64,000 nt of DNA. Origin: Warburgia ugandensis. Taxonomy: Eukaryota; Streptophyta; Magnoliopsida; Canellales; Canellaceae. The notes below the pieces were generated by a model. It worked only from the letters and a program-made list of their open reading frames with translations. It did no database searches and was not told the origin of the DNA. Positions 1-12,939 of this stretch are shown one piece after another (the stretch's first letter is position 1; the number at the start of each line of letters is the position of its first letter). The translations under genes were made by a program, and so were the position numbers. Where the stretch lies: the NCBI GenBank assembly GCA_035236585.1, contig CP141138.1, positions 25,059,437 through 25,123,436 of the forward strand, written 5' to 3'.

Positions 1-2479
1 AAGACCCTAAATAGCACATAAATAAATTATTCCATTATGGAGAAACAACTCTTAATAGTTGTCTTCTCATTGGATAATTTCAAGTCTTAGTTGGATCTAA
101 AATAGTCATCTTCACTAAACATTTGGCACTCAAGTATCTTCTTTCCAAGAAAGATGCTAAGCCTAGACTAATCAAATGGATTGTTTTTCTCCAAGAGTTT
201 GACATTGAGTGGAAGACAAAAAAAGAGTAGAGAATGTTATAGCTACCCACTTGTCTTGCTTAGTCCTAACAGAACCTTTGGATAAGTTGCCAATTAAGAA
301 TACTTTCCCTAACAAGCAACGTTTTCATGTCTCCCATCCTCCCTGTTTGTTGATATTGCAAATTATTTAGTCACAAGGAAGATTCCTAAACATTGGAACA
401 AATTAGAAAAGCAAAAAAAATTTCCAATGTTAAGCACTACTTCTAGGATGATCCATGTCTGTTTAAGTACTGCCCAGATCATATAATTAGGAGATATGTC
501 CCTGACTTAGAGCAACAAAGTGTCATCTCCTTTTGTCATTTAGAAGCATGTGGTGGACATTTTTCTACATAGAAAACTACCGCAAAGATTTTATAGTGTG
601 GTTTCTACTAGCCATCATTGTTTAAAGACACAAATATGTTCTATAAATCTTATGAGCACTATCAAAATTTGGGAGGAATAACCAGTAGCAATATGATACC
701 TCTCAACCCTATCCTTATCATCGAAGTTTTTCATTACTGGGGCATTAATTTCATGCAGTCGTTCCCACCTTCTTTTGGCTACATTTATATCTTATTGGCT
801 GTAAATTATGTATTCAAATGGATTGAGGCTATCCTATGAAGGCATAATCATCATAAAATAATTGTTAAATTCTTAAAAGAAAATATATATTTTTAGATTT
901 GGGACCCCTCGAGCCATTATAATGATAGCAGGACTGACTGATGTGCTATGGGCTTACAGGATTGCACATCAAACCCGATTGGTATGTCTCCCTATCATAT
1001 TGTATAAGGTAAAGCTTGTCATTTGCCTATGGAATTGAAGCATAGAGCTTACTGGGCAATAAAGACCTTTAATTTCAAAATGAATAATTAGAAAACTCTA
1101 GCTCAATGAGGTGGAGGAGATTAGGCAAGAAGCATATGAGAATAATAGGACATATAAAGAAAAGATGAAAGTTTTTCATGATAAAAACATAATGAGAAAA
1201 TCTTTCACTCCAAACTAGAAGGTTTTGCTTTACAATTCTAAGCTCTACTTATTTGCATGTAAGGTTAAATCTTGATGGATCGATCCATATAAAGTTAAAG
1301 AAGATTTTTCATATGGGGTCATCGAGATTGAGGATGCTAGGATTAGCCATACTTTAAAGTGAATGGTAAATGTTTACAACCCTTCATAGAATATGAGTAT
1401 CCAGAAGTTGAGTCCACAACTCTTGAGGATCCTATTTATCAAGATTAAGAGGATTTGATCTCTCTATGCCATATTTTATATTTTTTTTGTTGTTTTTTGC
1501 ATCACCCATATTCATTTTAGATCTTCTTTTTAAACATTAAGGACAATGTTTCTTTTAAGTTGGGGAGTGCAGAATTCTAACAAATTCTAGCTTTTTTTTA
1601 GTTTTTTCTCAATTTCAAAAAAAAATAAAAAAAAATTTTAAAAACAAAATTTAGGTCAATTCCTACACTATGATGAGAATTGAATTTTTTGAAATATAGT
1701 CTAGATAACTTTAGCTTATTAATGGAATTATACATGATTAATTCATCATTTCACTCATTTTCTAAAGTATTCCATGAAAGCTAAGTCTTAGATCGCATTT
1801 GTACATGCAGTTGCATATACATAGTCTAAATTGATAAGTAATTACAACTTAGAAATTGTCAAGAAATTTAGCGAAGACTTATAACCTAAGTGAGTTTTAG
1901 GGTCATTCATTCTTTTTAAAAGGTTATAAATGTTTTTAATTTTCTTTAGCGTGCTTAAATTAAAATTTGATCCTATCAAGTTTTAAATTTGGCTAATTAC
2001 TTGAATTATGAGAGTATTACCTTTAAAATTCTAAAAATTCATTGAATTTGATGGATTATATGAAACCTAGAAAAGGATTTAAGCCATCCTTGTTGTTAAT
2101 CTAGAAACATAACTCCTACCTAAAAATATTTTTACCTCTAATTAGCCAATTTGAGCCTTTTATATAAGCCTTTTCTTTTCTTATCCCAAATTACATTTAC
2201 CCATATTATTCCAGTATAAATTATCCATTACTTATTTTCTACAAAAGATAAGTTACAAATGAATGAAGAAATTACTTTTTAGTTGCAATGAAAATAAAAA
2301 AATGAATATCAAGAGAAGAATGTTCTTCAAAGAGGTTCAAAAGGACTGAAAAGAAAAGAGTTTGAAGAATACAAAAAAGTGAAAAAAGAAGAAGAAGAAA
2401 TATTCACTTTAGGCGAACAAAGTAAAGAAGAATTGTCAACTTTAGTACAAAACCTCTACAAGATTATTACATATGTAGA

Positions 2480-2556
<77 letters not shown>

Positions 2557-2763
2557 GAGATCTGAGTTCAAATGGAATGTATTTAACATATAAATACAGT
2601 TTTAAAAATTTTATTCAATTTTATTAATATGTTAAAGTTAATAGCTTTATTAAAGATAATTCTCTGAGAAAAATTGAGAGTTGATTTGAAAATAATTTTT
2701 AGAATTCCGAGATTGATTTGTTGCATATTTTGCTTAGGACTAGCAAAATGCTAGTTGGGGGCA
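1..2763 (+). mobile_element. Ty3/gypsy retrotransposon fossil, 3' half (RNase H, integrase, PPT)
   Basis: The first 300 bases translate in pieces to a plant gypsy RNase H domain, with motifs such as TEKQL-like, SLDNF and [16 protein letters not shown]. About 330-1,450 resembles the integrase, with recognisable NMIPLNPIL and FKWIEA motifs. This pattern fits the Athila/Tat type of Ty3/gypsy. A long AT- and purine-rich non-coding stretch follows (about 1,450-2,740), as is usual between pol and the 3' LTR in this group. It contains a (CT)n tract. A purine-rich tract with a GGGGG core lies directly before 2,764, where the LTR starts with TGTTAAG. The element is an old fossil with many breaks, and its 5' part lies outside the window. 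Family assignment rests on motif recall, not on a search. Confidence 0.8.
2483..2551. repeat. (CT)n microsatellite
   Basis: An uninterrupted CT dinucleotide run of about 69 bp. It lies in the non-coding region between gypsy pol and the 3' LTR. Runs of this length are usually polymorphic in plants. Confidence 0.97.
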
Positions 2764-3187
2764 TGTTAAGTGTTCATTTGCAGCTAAAATACCCTTAATC
2801 TAGCATCAAATTATATCAACTCATCGATGAAGTTTGAAAATTTACTTAAAATTTTGTATTTTAGCTCCAATTGACCATTCAACTATTGATTTGTAAAATT
2901 TAACAGTAAGATGATCATTAGAGCTAATTAGATGTATAACATACATCTTAAATGGTTCTAATTTAGTCCTATATTTTGCAGATCAACCAAATTAAAATTG
3001 GATGATCCAAATCAAAGTAAATGGACTAGATCAAGAAGGAGGGAACTAATTGGAAAAAGAAGAAATTGAAGACAATCAGGACACTAACTCCAAAATTTGG
3101 ATAAGGGAGAAGAACAAGAGTTGGAATTAAAATCAAACTTTTCTGAAAAAGCTATATAAAGAAAACAAGAAGAAGGCATCAGGTGAT

Positions 3188-3316
<129 letters not shown>

Positions 3317-4188
3317 GTGTCCTAAAATTAGGTTAAAACATGAATTAACTCGTTAATCTTCTCATATTCAATGAAACAGGACAACCAAGGTGGGATTGAG
3401 CAAGTGGGCCCTGCATGAGTTCAATTGAAAATTGAAGGCAATTTTTGGTAAATTTTGAATCCTTAGAACTTGTTAAATTGCATATCTTGTTGAGGATTAG
3501 ATGACTTGAAATTTCATTTCGATTGATAGCAAAATATGAGCAATCTTAATTCAAAGTGAAAATTTTATGAAAATTCAAGTAATTATAAAGTAAATTAAAA
3601 AATAAATTAAAAACATTAAAATCTAATGATGAAAGGTTGATTATTGGATTATGCTTGATGATTGCTTTCCAACGACACTAAGAATGCTTAAAACAGAGGC
3701 TAAGACCCAAAAATCCAAAAATTTTACTAATGAAAGGGGGAGGTTCCACATTGATAATGGCACCCCCTGTGCTAACTTTTATGCACAGTGTCACATGGAA
3801 GCGAGTCAACGAGTGGGAGTCAGACTAGCCTCATGGACTCAGCCACCCCCTCCATGCATCAAAGACGAAAAATAAGGGAAAAGTTGCTGATGACTTTTCC
3901 CCTGCCATATCTCCTCCCCCACTTGACCAATCAGAATGAAAAACCTAGCCTACCCTCTTCTCCGAAAAGACCTAACGATGGCATCTTCTCCCTCCTTGGT
4001 GTGCAGTAGCTCCCCTGTCCTCCTCCTTCAGCACCTCGTGGTAATTTTTTCCTTATATTCTTCTTCTGACACTGAGGGAAGCCAATTTCAACATTTCCTA
4101 CAACTTTCCTAGACAGCTTCCTCCTCAGATCATCCCACTCCATTTCTCTCCCTCTCATTTTTGCTCTGTAACTCACCATGCTTGCAAG

Positions 4189-4707
4189 TAGGGGTGGCAA
4201 AATATGAGACGACACGATAACACTACTCGAACCTGACACAGATTTAGTGGTTAGGGTCGAGTATTATCATGTTCATGTCACGCCAAAAATTGTGTCATGT
4301 TCAGGTCAATCAATGTTGACATGTTTGACACGGGACCTATTAATTCGTAATATTGACCCATCTAATTCGCAAGCTGTTAACCAATCGGGTTGAAAATATA
4401 AGATAGTTCATCAAAAATAGTCCTATAATACTATAGTAATATAGGAGAGTTCTTCAAAAATAGTCCTATATTACTATAGTAATATAGGACGGTTCTTCAA
4501 AAACTATCCTATATTAGTTATTTTACATCCATTTAATCATGTTACATGAGTCATGTAACGTCGACTCGTTTAATAATCGTGTCATGTTCAAGTCATGGGT
4601 TCTTGACATGATTATTAAGCAGGTCATGGTTGTGTTGACCATATACTATAATAGGTTAGTCTCGACACAACACAAACACGACCCGCCAACCCGAATTGTC
4701 AGGCCTA
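4189..4707. mobile_element. Non-autonomous hAT-type MITE with 8-bp TSD
   Basis: The 519-bp element begins TAGGGGTGGCAAAA and ends, on the reverse strand, with TAGGCCTGACAA, giving imperfect terminal inverted repeats typical of Tag1-like hAT MITEs. Identical 8-bp flanks CTTGCAAG lie at 4,181-4,188 and 4,708-4,715, which is the expected hAT target-site duplication. Subterminal GACACGA/GACACAAC motifs recur near both ends, also a hAT habit. No transposase coding capacity is present. It is inserted in the gypsy LTR, so it is younger than that LTR. The intact duplication and readable ends make this one of the best-defined elements in the window. Confidence 0.88.
4405..4526. repeat. 43-bp tandem repeat with palindromic core inside the hAT MITE
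   Basis: Nearly three copies of a 43-bp unit start at 4,405, 4,448 and 4,491. The middle copy contains a perfect 28-bp palindrome (4,463-4,490) centred on CTATAG with arms beginning GTCCTATATT. The first copy has a near-perfect version. The tract is AT-rich and could form hairpins. Confidence 0.85.
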
Positions 4708-6201
4708 CTTGCAAGGGTGGAATGGATGACCAGCTAGACCACGCAATGGACTACACTCGTGACATCTTATGAACAGTTGATCGGATGATAGGTAAATCCT
4801 CTTCCTTTCCTTCATTTTTGTTTCTTCCTTGTTTCACCCTCCCAGTTATTTCCAAACTAGTGTTCTTGTTACTATCACTATTTTCTAATGAGAAGAACGG
4901 AAAAACCAATAGTGAAAACAATGGAGGAAACCAATTATTAAAAAATACAATCAATGAAACGGTACTGAATCAATGATCTGAATTCATATTGTTCCTCAGG
5001 TGATATAGAGTGAAACCCCTTTGGTTTCACCAAGATCCATCAAGGAATGTCATTGAAATTTGAGAAAAAAAAAAAACTCAAGTAACTTTAAAAATTGTTG
5101 AAAATTTCAGCCAAAAACTATGCTTTTGCTAGGAATTGAAAGGGGAAAACACTAAAAAAAACAAAAATTCATCCAATTTTGAGCATTCCCATGTAAATTT
5201 TTTATAAAAAAAGGTATTATTTGTGTCGCTGGGGATGATAGAATCCTATCACCTTCTTCGACAACAATGACATTTTTCGGTGAACCCCTAAAAATGTGAG
5301 AAATTGAAATTTATGTGATTTGTATAAATCACACATGATCTTTTCTTCCAAGAAGGGGGAATTGTCAATCATGAATCAATTAGTCCTTGAATTTTTGACC
5401 AAAAATTTGGTAGTGTGTAGAAAAAATTGAGATCTCAGCATTTGACTATTAAAAATACGATTACAAGGTAGATCTATATAAAATATGACCTCAATTACCC
5501 ATTAGTAATGAATTGTGACAAAAATGATAGATCAATTATATACTATTTGATGGAAGATCCAATCTAACCATCTAAAACTCGATCAGTGATGATTGAAGGT
5601 TAGGAAAGGTGATCACACCATGAATTATGGTTAAAATCAATGAATTGCTAAATAACTTATCTTTAATGATGGGAATTGAAACCTCTAGATATAGGCACTT
5701 GATCTAGACCTTCGATTAGAGACTAATGGTGTAGTTAAAAATTTCATTATCTAAACTGTGTCTTACACATGACGAGCATTTAGCTCTCTCAATACTTCCA
5801 TTGTGATAAAAAAAAAAGAAGCCACATAAGCTTTGCATGTTGCCAATCGTTGTTGTTTGATTACGTTAAACCACAGCCTTGTGGATTGGGGTCGCAACAC
5901 CCTTAATCTCTTCCCATCACCTATGTCTACCTCTAACCCTATTCCTCACCACCACCCCAACCCATCTTAATCTCCCTTCTTTGCTATCTCTGTTTCATTG
6001 CACTAGCCCCCTCTATTCCCTTCTTGATCTCTCTACTATCTTTTCTCTTTGTCTGCACCCTACTGATGTCCACCATAGGAAGCATCGACAATTAAATTTT
6101 ATTTAATCTCCATCTTTTGAAGTCGAGTCCCCATGAGATCGACCCATACTTGCATAAGATACACTACAATAGCCTGTACACTTGCACTAAAATAAACAAC
6201 A

Positions 6202-6318
6202 TCTATCCACCTAGATGGAGTCCTCCTCAAGCATGTTTCTTGAGACAGGCCCTATATCTTTAGTAATGATAAGTATAAAAAGGAGCAAAAAAGTTTTGTA
6301 ACAAGGGACTTGGTGGGA
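6202..6318. repeat. Direct repeat, copy 1 (partner at 7,407-7,516)
   Basis: About 110 bp beginning near CCTAGATGGAGTCC and including a TATAAAAAGG motif. It is nearly identical to 7,407-7,516, with few mismatches and one short length difference. It starts exactly where the gypsy LTR ends (6,201). The two copies bracket about 1.1 kb containing an inverted LTR fragment. Confidence 0.85.
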
Positions 6319-6918
6319 TAGAGAGAGGGAGAGAAGAGGAGAAGAAAGGGGGGTCAGTTGTGATCATGGGCAAGGTGGGAGAGAGAGAGAGAGAGAGAGA
6401 ATGGGGAAACGTGGGAGAAGGGGAGGATGTGGCCTGCCCGGTATGGTCAAAAGGAGAGCATGAGAGAGATAGAGGGGGGGAGTGTAAAACAAAGAGATGG
6501 GAGAAGAAGAGGGCGTGTGACAGTGAAGTGAGATAGGAAACAAGGAGAGAGAAGGAAGATTGAAAGAGAAATGGGGGAATAGTTTCCTTCTCTCCCTGTC
6601 TCTTATGGTCTTGGGGGAGAGTCCTTGGCTGCCTTCTCCCTTTTATAAATATTTGCACCATTGAATTAGAATTTAAGCCATCTAAGTCTATTTTGGTTGA
6701 TCTATAAAATATAAGACTATATTAGAATCATCTAAACTGTACATTATACTTCTTATTAGCTCTAATAATCATTTGAACATTAAATTTTACAAATCAATGG
6801 TTGGATGATCAATTGAAGCTAAAATCAAAATTAAGCTAAAAAATACAAATTTGATTGGTTAGATAATCTAATTAAATGCTAAATTAGGAATATTTTGACT
6901 AAAATTAAACACTTAACA
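6319..6918 (-). mobile_element. Inverted 5' fragment of the same gypsy LTR family
   Basis: Read on the minus strand from 6,918 it starts TGTTAAGTGTTTAATTT, then follows the same order of motifs as the LTRs at 2,764 and 14,893. It reaches a TATA-like TTTATAAAAGG (about 6,638-6,650) and then a pyrimidine-rich leader (purine-rich on the + strand, including a GA run at 6,379-6,400). Only the first third of an LTR is present. It is truncated at its junction with the 6,202-6,318 repeat. It is an old fossil. Confidence 0.7.
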
Positions 6919-7406
6919 AGGATCACCCCTTTCATAAGCAATGTGGGACTATTAGTTCTCTTATCTCAAAAAAAAAACCATACTTTCATGCCAACCATTT
7001 TGTGCGTCTGCAGTGAGCGCAATTTTACCTGTTTTCAAAGAAAGCCCAAGTCAATTTCAATTGAAGATACGATAATCAGTTGGATGGCTCAATGGGCATC
7101 TATCATTCTTGATCTTCATGACTTTTCCACCAATGACATCATCAAGAAATGGGAAGAATTTATTGCAAGTTTCAAGTAAAAAGTCAAAGCTAGCTTCACC
7201 TAGATAAACTCCTCGTCAAGTAGGTTTTTGAAATGAAACTTCAATGGTGTTAGCTTTGGTAGTCTAGTTTTTGCATGAGTTGGCAGCATGCTTAAAAATC
7301 ACTTGGGCAACACAATTCTAAAATTTGTCCCATATGATTTTATACTCTAATGAGGTGGAAATTAAATCTCTTCTCCACATGATCAAAATTTGGAAAGCTA
7401 ACTCAT
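6919..7406. other. No gene recognised
   Basis: AT-rich sequence between the inverted LTR fragment and the second copy of the 110-bp repeat. An open stretch of about 90 codons (to 7,179) has no similarity that I recognise. Its position suggests it is part of an unidentified repeat. Confidence 0.5.
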
Positions 7407-7516
7407 TTCCATTCACCTAAATGGAGTCCTCCTCAAGCATGTTTCTTGAGACAGCCCCTATATCTTCAGTAATGATAAGTATAAAAAGGAGCAAATATCA
7501 AGGGACTTGGTAGGAA
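7407..7516. repeat. Direct repeat, copy 2 (partner at 6,202-6,318)
   Basis: This is the second copy of the 110-bp direct repeat, sharing ATGGAGTCCTCCTC, TTTCTTGAGACAG and TATAAAAAGGAGCAAA in the same order. Similarity stops shortly after GGGACTTGGT. Confidence 0.85.
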
Positions 7517-10254
7517 TGGTAGTTTGGGCGGGTTAAAACCATGCTTGGCCTCGTAAAAAATTGGTGACCCAAACTAATTGTGGAGCAAAAGGATGTGACC
7601 CAAGATGAGTCCTGGGCAATGAGGAGAACCAAGTGAATCTACCCACATTGTTTATATATGTATGTATACGTATATAAAATGTCCATGCCTTAATAGTTTT
7701 CTTTAATTAAAAATTGAACGCATTTTTGTAAAATTGATTTCAATCTATATAAGTGTTAGACAATCCTAGTCTACCATTGTTTCTCTTAGTGTACCCTGCT
7801 CACATCGCTCCACCCACAATAGTTGATGGAGCAGGGTGGGTCAATACGTGTTTTTTACATTTTGCCCCACCCCGCAGTGCGTCCCAATTCTCAGTAGCCC
7901 GAGATGGGACAAGGCGTGGGGCGTGGGGAACAGAAATCAAATCATGGGACGGAGAGGGGCAGGGTTGGGAAACATATATAAATTTATGGGTTGCGGCAGC
8001 GCAGGGGAAAGCTCAACCTACGCGTCTCATTGCCATCCTTAGACTTGAATCATACAAGTAGTAACGTTCCTTCCAACCTTAAACTATTTTCCAATACCTA
8101 AATCTTGACATTACCCAAATGCTACTATAACTAAATTTGGGCCAAAGTGAGGACTTACAATCTCCATCCACTTTGTCACAAATGCCACAACTAAAGAGGT
8201 CGATCCCAAAGTTGCCAGCCATTGATCACCACAAATCATGTAACCCTGAATAATTTGCTTTTGTTAGATCTAATCCCAAAGTACACTCAATTGGTCGCCA
8301 ACCCTAACAAATGATCTAAGGGCATCCACCTAACCTCATCTGTTCAAACCTTTGATCCAAATCTTATAATATCCTAATCCAACTTAAGGTTGAAAGTAAG
8401 CAAAATAAAATATATCAACATTAGAACTTTGGGTATCCCAAGAGAGGCATACAACATTAAATGAGTTATCTCATTGACGAGGCATCTCACTTGTTCCCAA
8501 GGACTAGAAGTGGACAATTCATAGATGTAGAATTAAGTTGAAGCATCTAACTGCACATGTACATAGATGGAGTTTGACTTTTACATTGAACCATATTTCT
8601 TTTTGCTGACGTTAGTTCTGTAACAACTCGAGCCAAAGCTTCAAGGACTTTTTAAGACATGCAAGTGGACCGAGAGCACCATCTTTCAAGGCTTCTGAAT
8701 ATTTAAATTACGCATGGTGCAAAGTCCTTAGGAAGGTTATGGGATACGCCTACTCTGGAAAAAGAATGATATCACCCACAATGAGATTATATTACTAAGT
8801 ATAATTAGGGTAACTAATGGCAACTATGACAACAAAGTCTAGTGCAGCTGGTTGTAGACAATTTAGATACCTCTTGTAATATGTTTAGTGGCAGTTACTG
8901 GAGAGTGTTTGAGTGATTTCCTTTGTAAATCTTCACATGCACCAATAAAACGATTAAACAAATAACATGTGACCCTTTAGTGAGTTGGGCCATGACAGGC
9001 CCTTCTAGTAATAAAGGCAGCCTAAACAAGAAGGTATACCTTCTAGGTAGTTTTTTGCCTTTAAAATGAAAAGAAAAAAAAAAAAAAAAAAAAGTGTTAT
9101 GATGGTCGAATGGGAGAGATTTCTGTGACATCACTAGAATCCGATGGTTGAGAATGATTGAACGTTTGTTTCTAATTAGGGAGGAACCGCTGATGAATTT
9201 CTACCCTGATAGATATTATACCATTCTATGATGGATGTTCATATTTTTGCTTCAAATCATAAATGTATCAGATAGCTGCACCTACCATCCAACTTCTTCT
9301 CCATAGGAAGATAGCAAACAATGGATACTCTTTCGAGGATGACAAATGGAGGAGCCCACACCTAGAATTGAAGCTATCCTAGCAGAATATTAACCAATCA
9401 CAGGGTTAAGACTCTGAAGATCCTGAATGAATAAACGAATTCGATCATGGATGGAGTGGACCCACCTGTAGAGTAATTTCTCTAGCCAGGCCTAGCAAGT
9501 GGAAGTGGTGAAGTATAGAAAGGTGATCCCTCCGTACCTCTCGTTCATGGTGCTCAAGTGCCGTCGAAGGAAGCAGGTTGGTAAGCTGGACGAGGGGACC
9601 CGACCCGAAGAGCAGCTATGATCTTGTTTGTTTCTTTATCGGGGAAAAGTAACCCCCGTTACCGCAAAGCAAGTCTCGAAAGGGACGTCTCACGAGAGCA
9701 CGTTCTCCGTTTCCCCCGCCCTGTCAGTAATCTTCGTCTTTGCACGTGCGTTAACACCTAGTGTTAATTAGAGGAGACCTCGTATTCTTTGGTGCTACTT
9801 TCAGCACTCTTCTAGAGTTTTATCGTACTTTCATTTAAGTCATTTACTTTGATAATCTCACCATTCATCTTTAACTATTTTATTACGTAAAAATAATATG
9901 CACTGAATGACTGTACTATTGTATTTTTCAAGTTTTAAATCGATTGTAGAAAACTTAATGATACAAGTGGTAGTTAAAATAAATTTCTAATAATTTAAAA
10001 TGTGATTTTTGAGATAGCATTCGTATATAGCAATATGATAATGATGAACAGTTTAATCCAGCTTCCATGTATACTTTCGCCACAAAATTCCAAAAAAGAG
10101 AATGACGTTAGTAATAGGTTATGAGAATAATCAGGTAAAAAAAAGACAGTTCTGGTGCACTCATCACAGGGTTCTCAAACCCAACCTGTGGTGGATCCTA
10201 AGAACAAAGTCAAAGCACTTAATCCTTTGCCTATATTTTGAGACGCTCCTCCCT
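7517..10254. other. Intergenic region, no gene recognised
   Basis: This stretch has mixed base composition, including a somewhat GC-richer part at about 9,430-9,760 and an A run near 9,067-9,094. Open frames are short, lack recognisable domains and do not connect through plausible splice sites. I see no retroelement signature. It may be low-copy intergenic DNA. Confidence 0.5.
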
Positions 10255-10345
10255 GCCGATCGAACTCTCGCGTATGCAAAATCTAGGAAAAAGACCGACC
10301 ACAAGGGTCAATAGCGTGTTTGTTTTGCCCTTTTCTCGTTGTCTG
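10255..10345. mobile_element. Possible degenerate Au-type SINE fragment
   Basis: The segment CTCTCGCGTATGC followed by GACCGACCACAAGGGTC matches, in order and spacing, the body of plant Au-like SINEs. The better copy at 23,183-23,355 has the corresponding GCGGACCACAAAAG. The tRNA-like head is not recognisable here. This is a tentative call based on a short match. Confidence 0.35.
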
Positions 10346-11482
10346 CAATTCACCATTTGTAGCACTCATGTGCACCAATATTGAAACGAGAGACGGAGTT
10401 AAATTGTCAGACACCGTTTATATGATTGCTTTACTCTATTACGTGGTACAGAGGAATGCTGGTACAGAACAAGACAACACTCAAGAGCGTTCAACTCCTT
10501 ACCTTTTGTACAGTGGACTCCACTATAACATTGATTCATACGTTCAACAAACTCCTCTGACCTTGGATATCAACGGAGCAAAAGTCATACCAAAATATTA
10601 CATCTAGCACTTAAGAAATTGTAGTTTAATGTTGACAGTCGGAAGCTCTTTATAAATAATGATTTACATTCAACGAAATAACATGCCATTTCTTGGATGC
10701 TGGCTTTTGCAGCAGTAGATGTCTAAGGTTAGCTGAGTTGGGAACGAAATGAGAGCAGTGTTATAATGAGGCTCACCGTACAAAAGTGGAGTTGCAGGCT
10801 CTTGGGATGCTGTTGTGCTCTATACCAGCATTTCTCTTAGATATATGACAGTTGGACACCCGTTGATTTATCGGGTCCCATCATGAGATGTGGAAATCCA
10901 ATATTGGCTGATTGGAGGGTCAGAATAACAATTTAGATTTAGTTTAGATGATTTTCATCTCGATTGCAAGGGGTTGCAGTCTTCAATTACAAATGAAAAA
11001 CCCATGGTTTTAGGAGTTATTTTATCTACGTTTGTATTATCCATATTTAGGAATTGACTCCCTTTTCCTAATAAGTTTATCCAAAGCTAGTTATCCCCAC
11101 ACCAAACTGCACCAACAGTGTTTAATTGGAATTGTTAGACTATGGCATCTCCATCGTGGGCCCATTGGGCGGATGACTAGGATCATGCTTACAATACGGT
11201 AGGGGCAATTAATGCATCACATGAGGAGAGTGACGCAAGCTTCGTCCGTTAGTATCGCTTTCCAGTAAAAATAAGATGGAAGAAAGGAATATTGCCAACA
11301 GTTACCTGTGCTCCCTTTCTGGATTCTCAAATATCAACTCTTTTAGCGTTGTTAAAGGGAAATGGTATTCTCACACCCATGCAGGGTTCTGGCTACAAAG
11401 GAAATGAATTCCCACTGCCCAACCTTCAATCGGTGTTTCGTATAGATCTAAAAGATCCTACCAAATTATAACATGACATAAT
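10346..11482. other. Intergenic region, no gene recognised
   Basis: An open stretch of about 95 codons (10,320-10,607) shows no domain that I recognise. The remaining sequence to the presumed copia LTR is AT-rich and without clear repeats. Confidence 0.5.
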
Positions 11483-12923
11483 ATGTTAGTATGATATATT
11501 TTTCATGGATTCTTTTCTTGGTGGTCCTAAACATTTTAATTTAAATGATCAGATATTATGATGATGACAGATGTTCTATTACTAGTCTGAATATTATTGG
11601 TAGTGACAGTTTATTATTAATAACTGTTTTAGACAGTTAGTATCCTTGATAGAAGGATAACTGTCATTGATATCTATATTTTAAGGGTCTCTAATCTTGC
11701 AATTTAAGTTTCTATTATTTTTGGTTCTCCATCACTGTGAATTGAAAAGGATTGGAAGATCTCTTAAAAAAGGATGAATTAGATCTAGTGCTATGGCTGG
11801 AGATAAAAATCCATTTAAATCTTGCTTCCGCTTATTTTCTGATTCATGTAAACATTTAGAGATTTGGTTTACATGTGGTATCAAAGCCATAACTTTCTAT
11901 GCCTAGCGGTTCTATGTTGATTTGGTTTCTGATTATGTGATGCAAACTAAACTGATGAAATATAAGCGAAATTTATGAAAATAGGTAGATCAAGAGTTTA
12001 AATAGAAATTCTTCGGATCATGCAATCAAGTAAGGCTTACATGTGTTTCAATTGTACATGCCGCAAATATAAAGGGGAATTTCTGATCTTAAACGGATTT
12101 CCCCTCGCCTACTTTTAATTTTTCATATACACACGATCATGGAAACCCATGAAAGGAGAGACTTAGAAACCAAATACTCGTCTTACCTGCCGGATCTCTA
12201 CGTCAGGAAGGCCTCTGAGAGCCTGACTCGATGCCTTTCATTAGAGAAATCTGGTTGCCCAACGATTGTTCTTGGCCAACAGGCCGAACCGTGCAGGTAG
12301 AACATTGAAGTTCATACAGCACTCACTTGTATTTCCTCTTATTATGCTGCGATCTTTGATGGTAAGCAAAGACCAAAATTCTGCTCCGAAAACAATGGCC
12401 ATACGAAATCCAGAAATCGTCGGAGCAATGGTCAGCCCATCAACAGCAAAACTAGCTCCCTCTGTTAGATCCCCCACTAGAGACGGCTAGGGGTTTCTTT
12501 CCCTCCAGCACCACCGATCTGGAGTGCCTGCCAGAGCAGCAGCCACATCATCTCTCTTCGTTTTCCCTGTCCACCACTTCTTCTTCCTCCTCCGGCACAA
12601 CCTAAGGCCGCACAGGATCCCTATTTTCTTCAATCTTTTCCCTCCAGTGAAATCTAGTCGGAGAATCGGGGAAACCCTCACCATTTTCGCTTCTCTGCGC
12701 AGTCGACCGGCACGGTCACCTGATTTGGCCAGCCGCGCCTGATTTTCCCTCTCCCTGTCTGTAGCTTTCCAGGACAACACACCGGATCTTCTAGCTACTT
12801 GCGACGCGAGATGGCGGTGAGGATTTGGTTGGTGGCTACATATGTGAGAAAGGAGGGTAAAACGAAGAGGGGAAGGTGTCGGTGGAGAAGGTGATCAGGG
12901 ATTTTGGAAACGGGTGATGAAAG

Positions 12924-12939
12924 GGTGTGTGTGTGTGTG
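12924..12939. repeat. Short (GT)n tract
   Basis: About eight GT units within the untranslated leader of the copia fossil. Confidence 0.9.

Noticed and set aside
6260-6661. Minus-strand 133-codon Ser/Pro/Leu-rich open frame
   Set aside because: It is the pyrimidine-rich leader of the inverted LTR fragment.
12241-12780. Minus-strand open frames of 78 and 97 codons
   Set aside because: They lie in the GC-richer untranslated leader of the copia fossil and have overlapping open frames on the other strand. No domain is recognisable.
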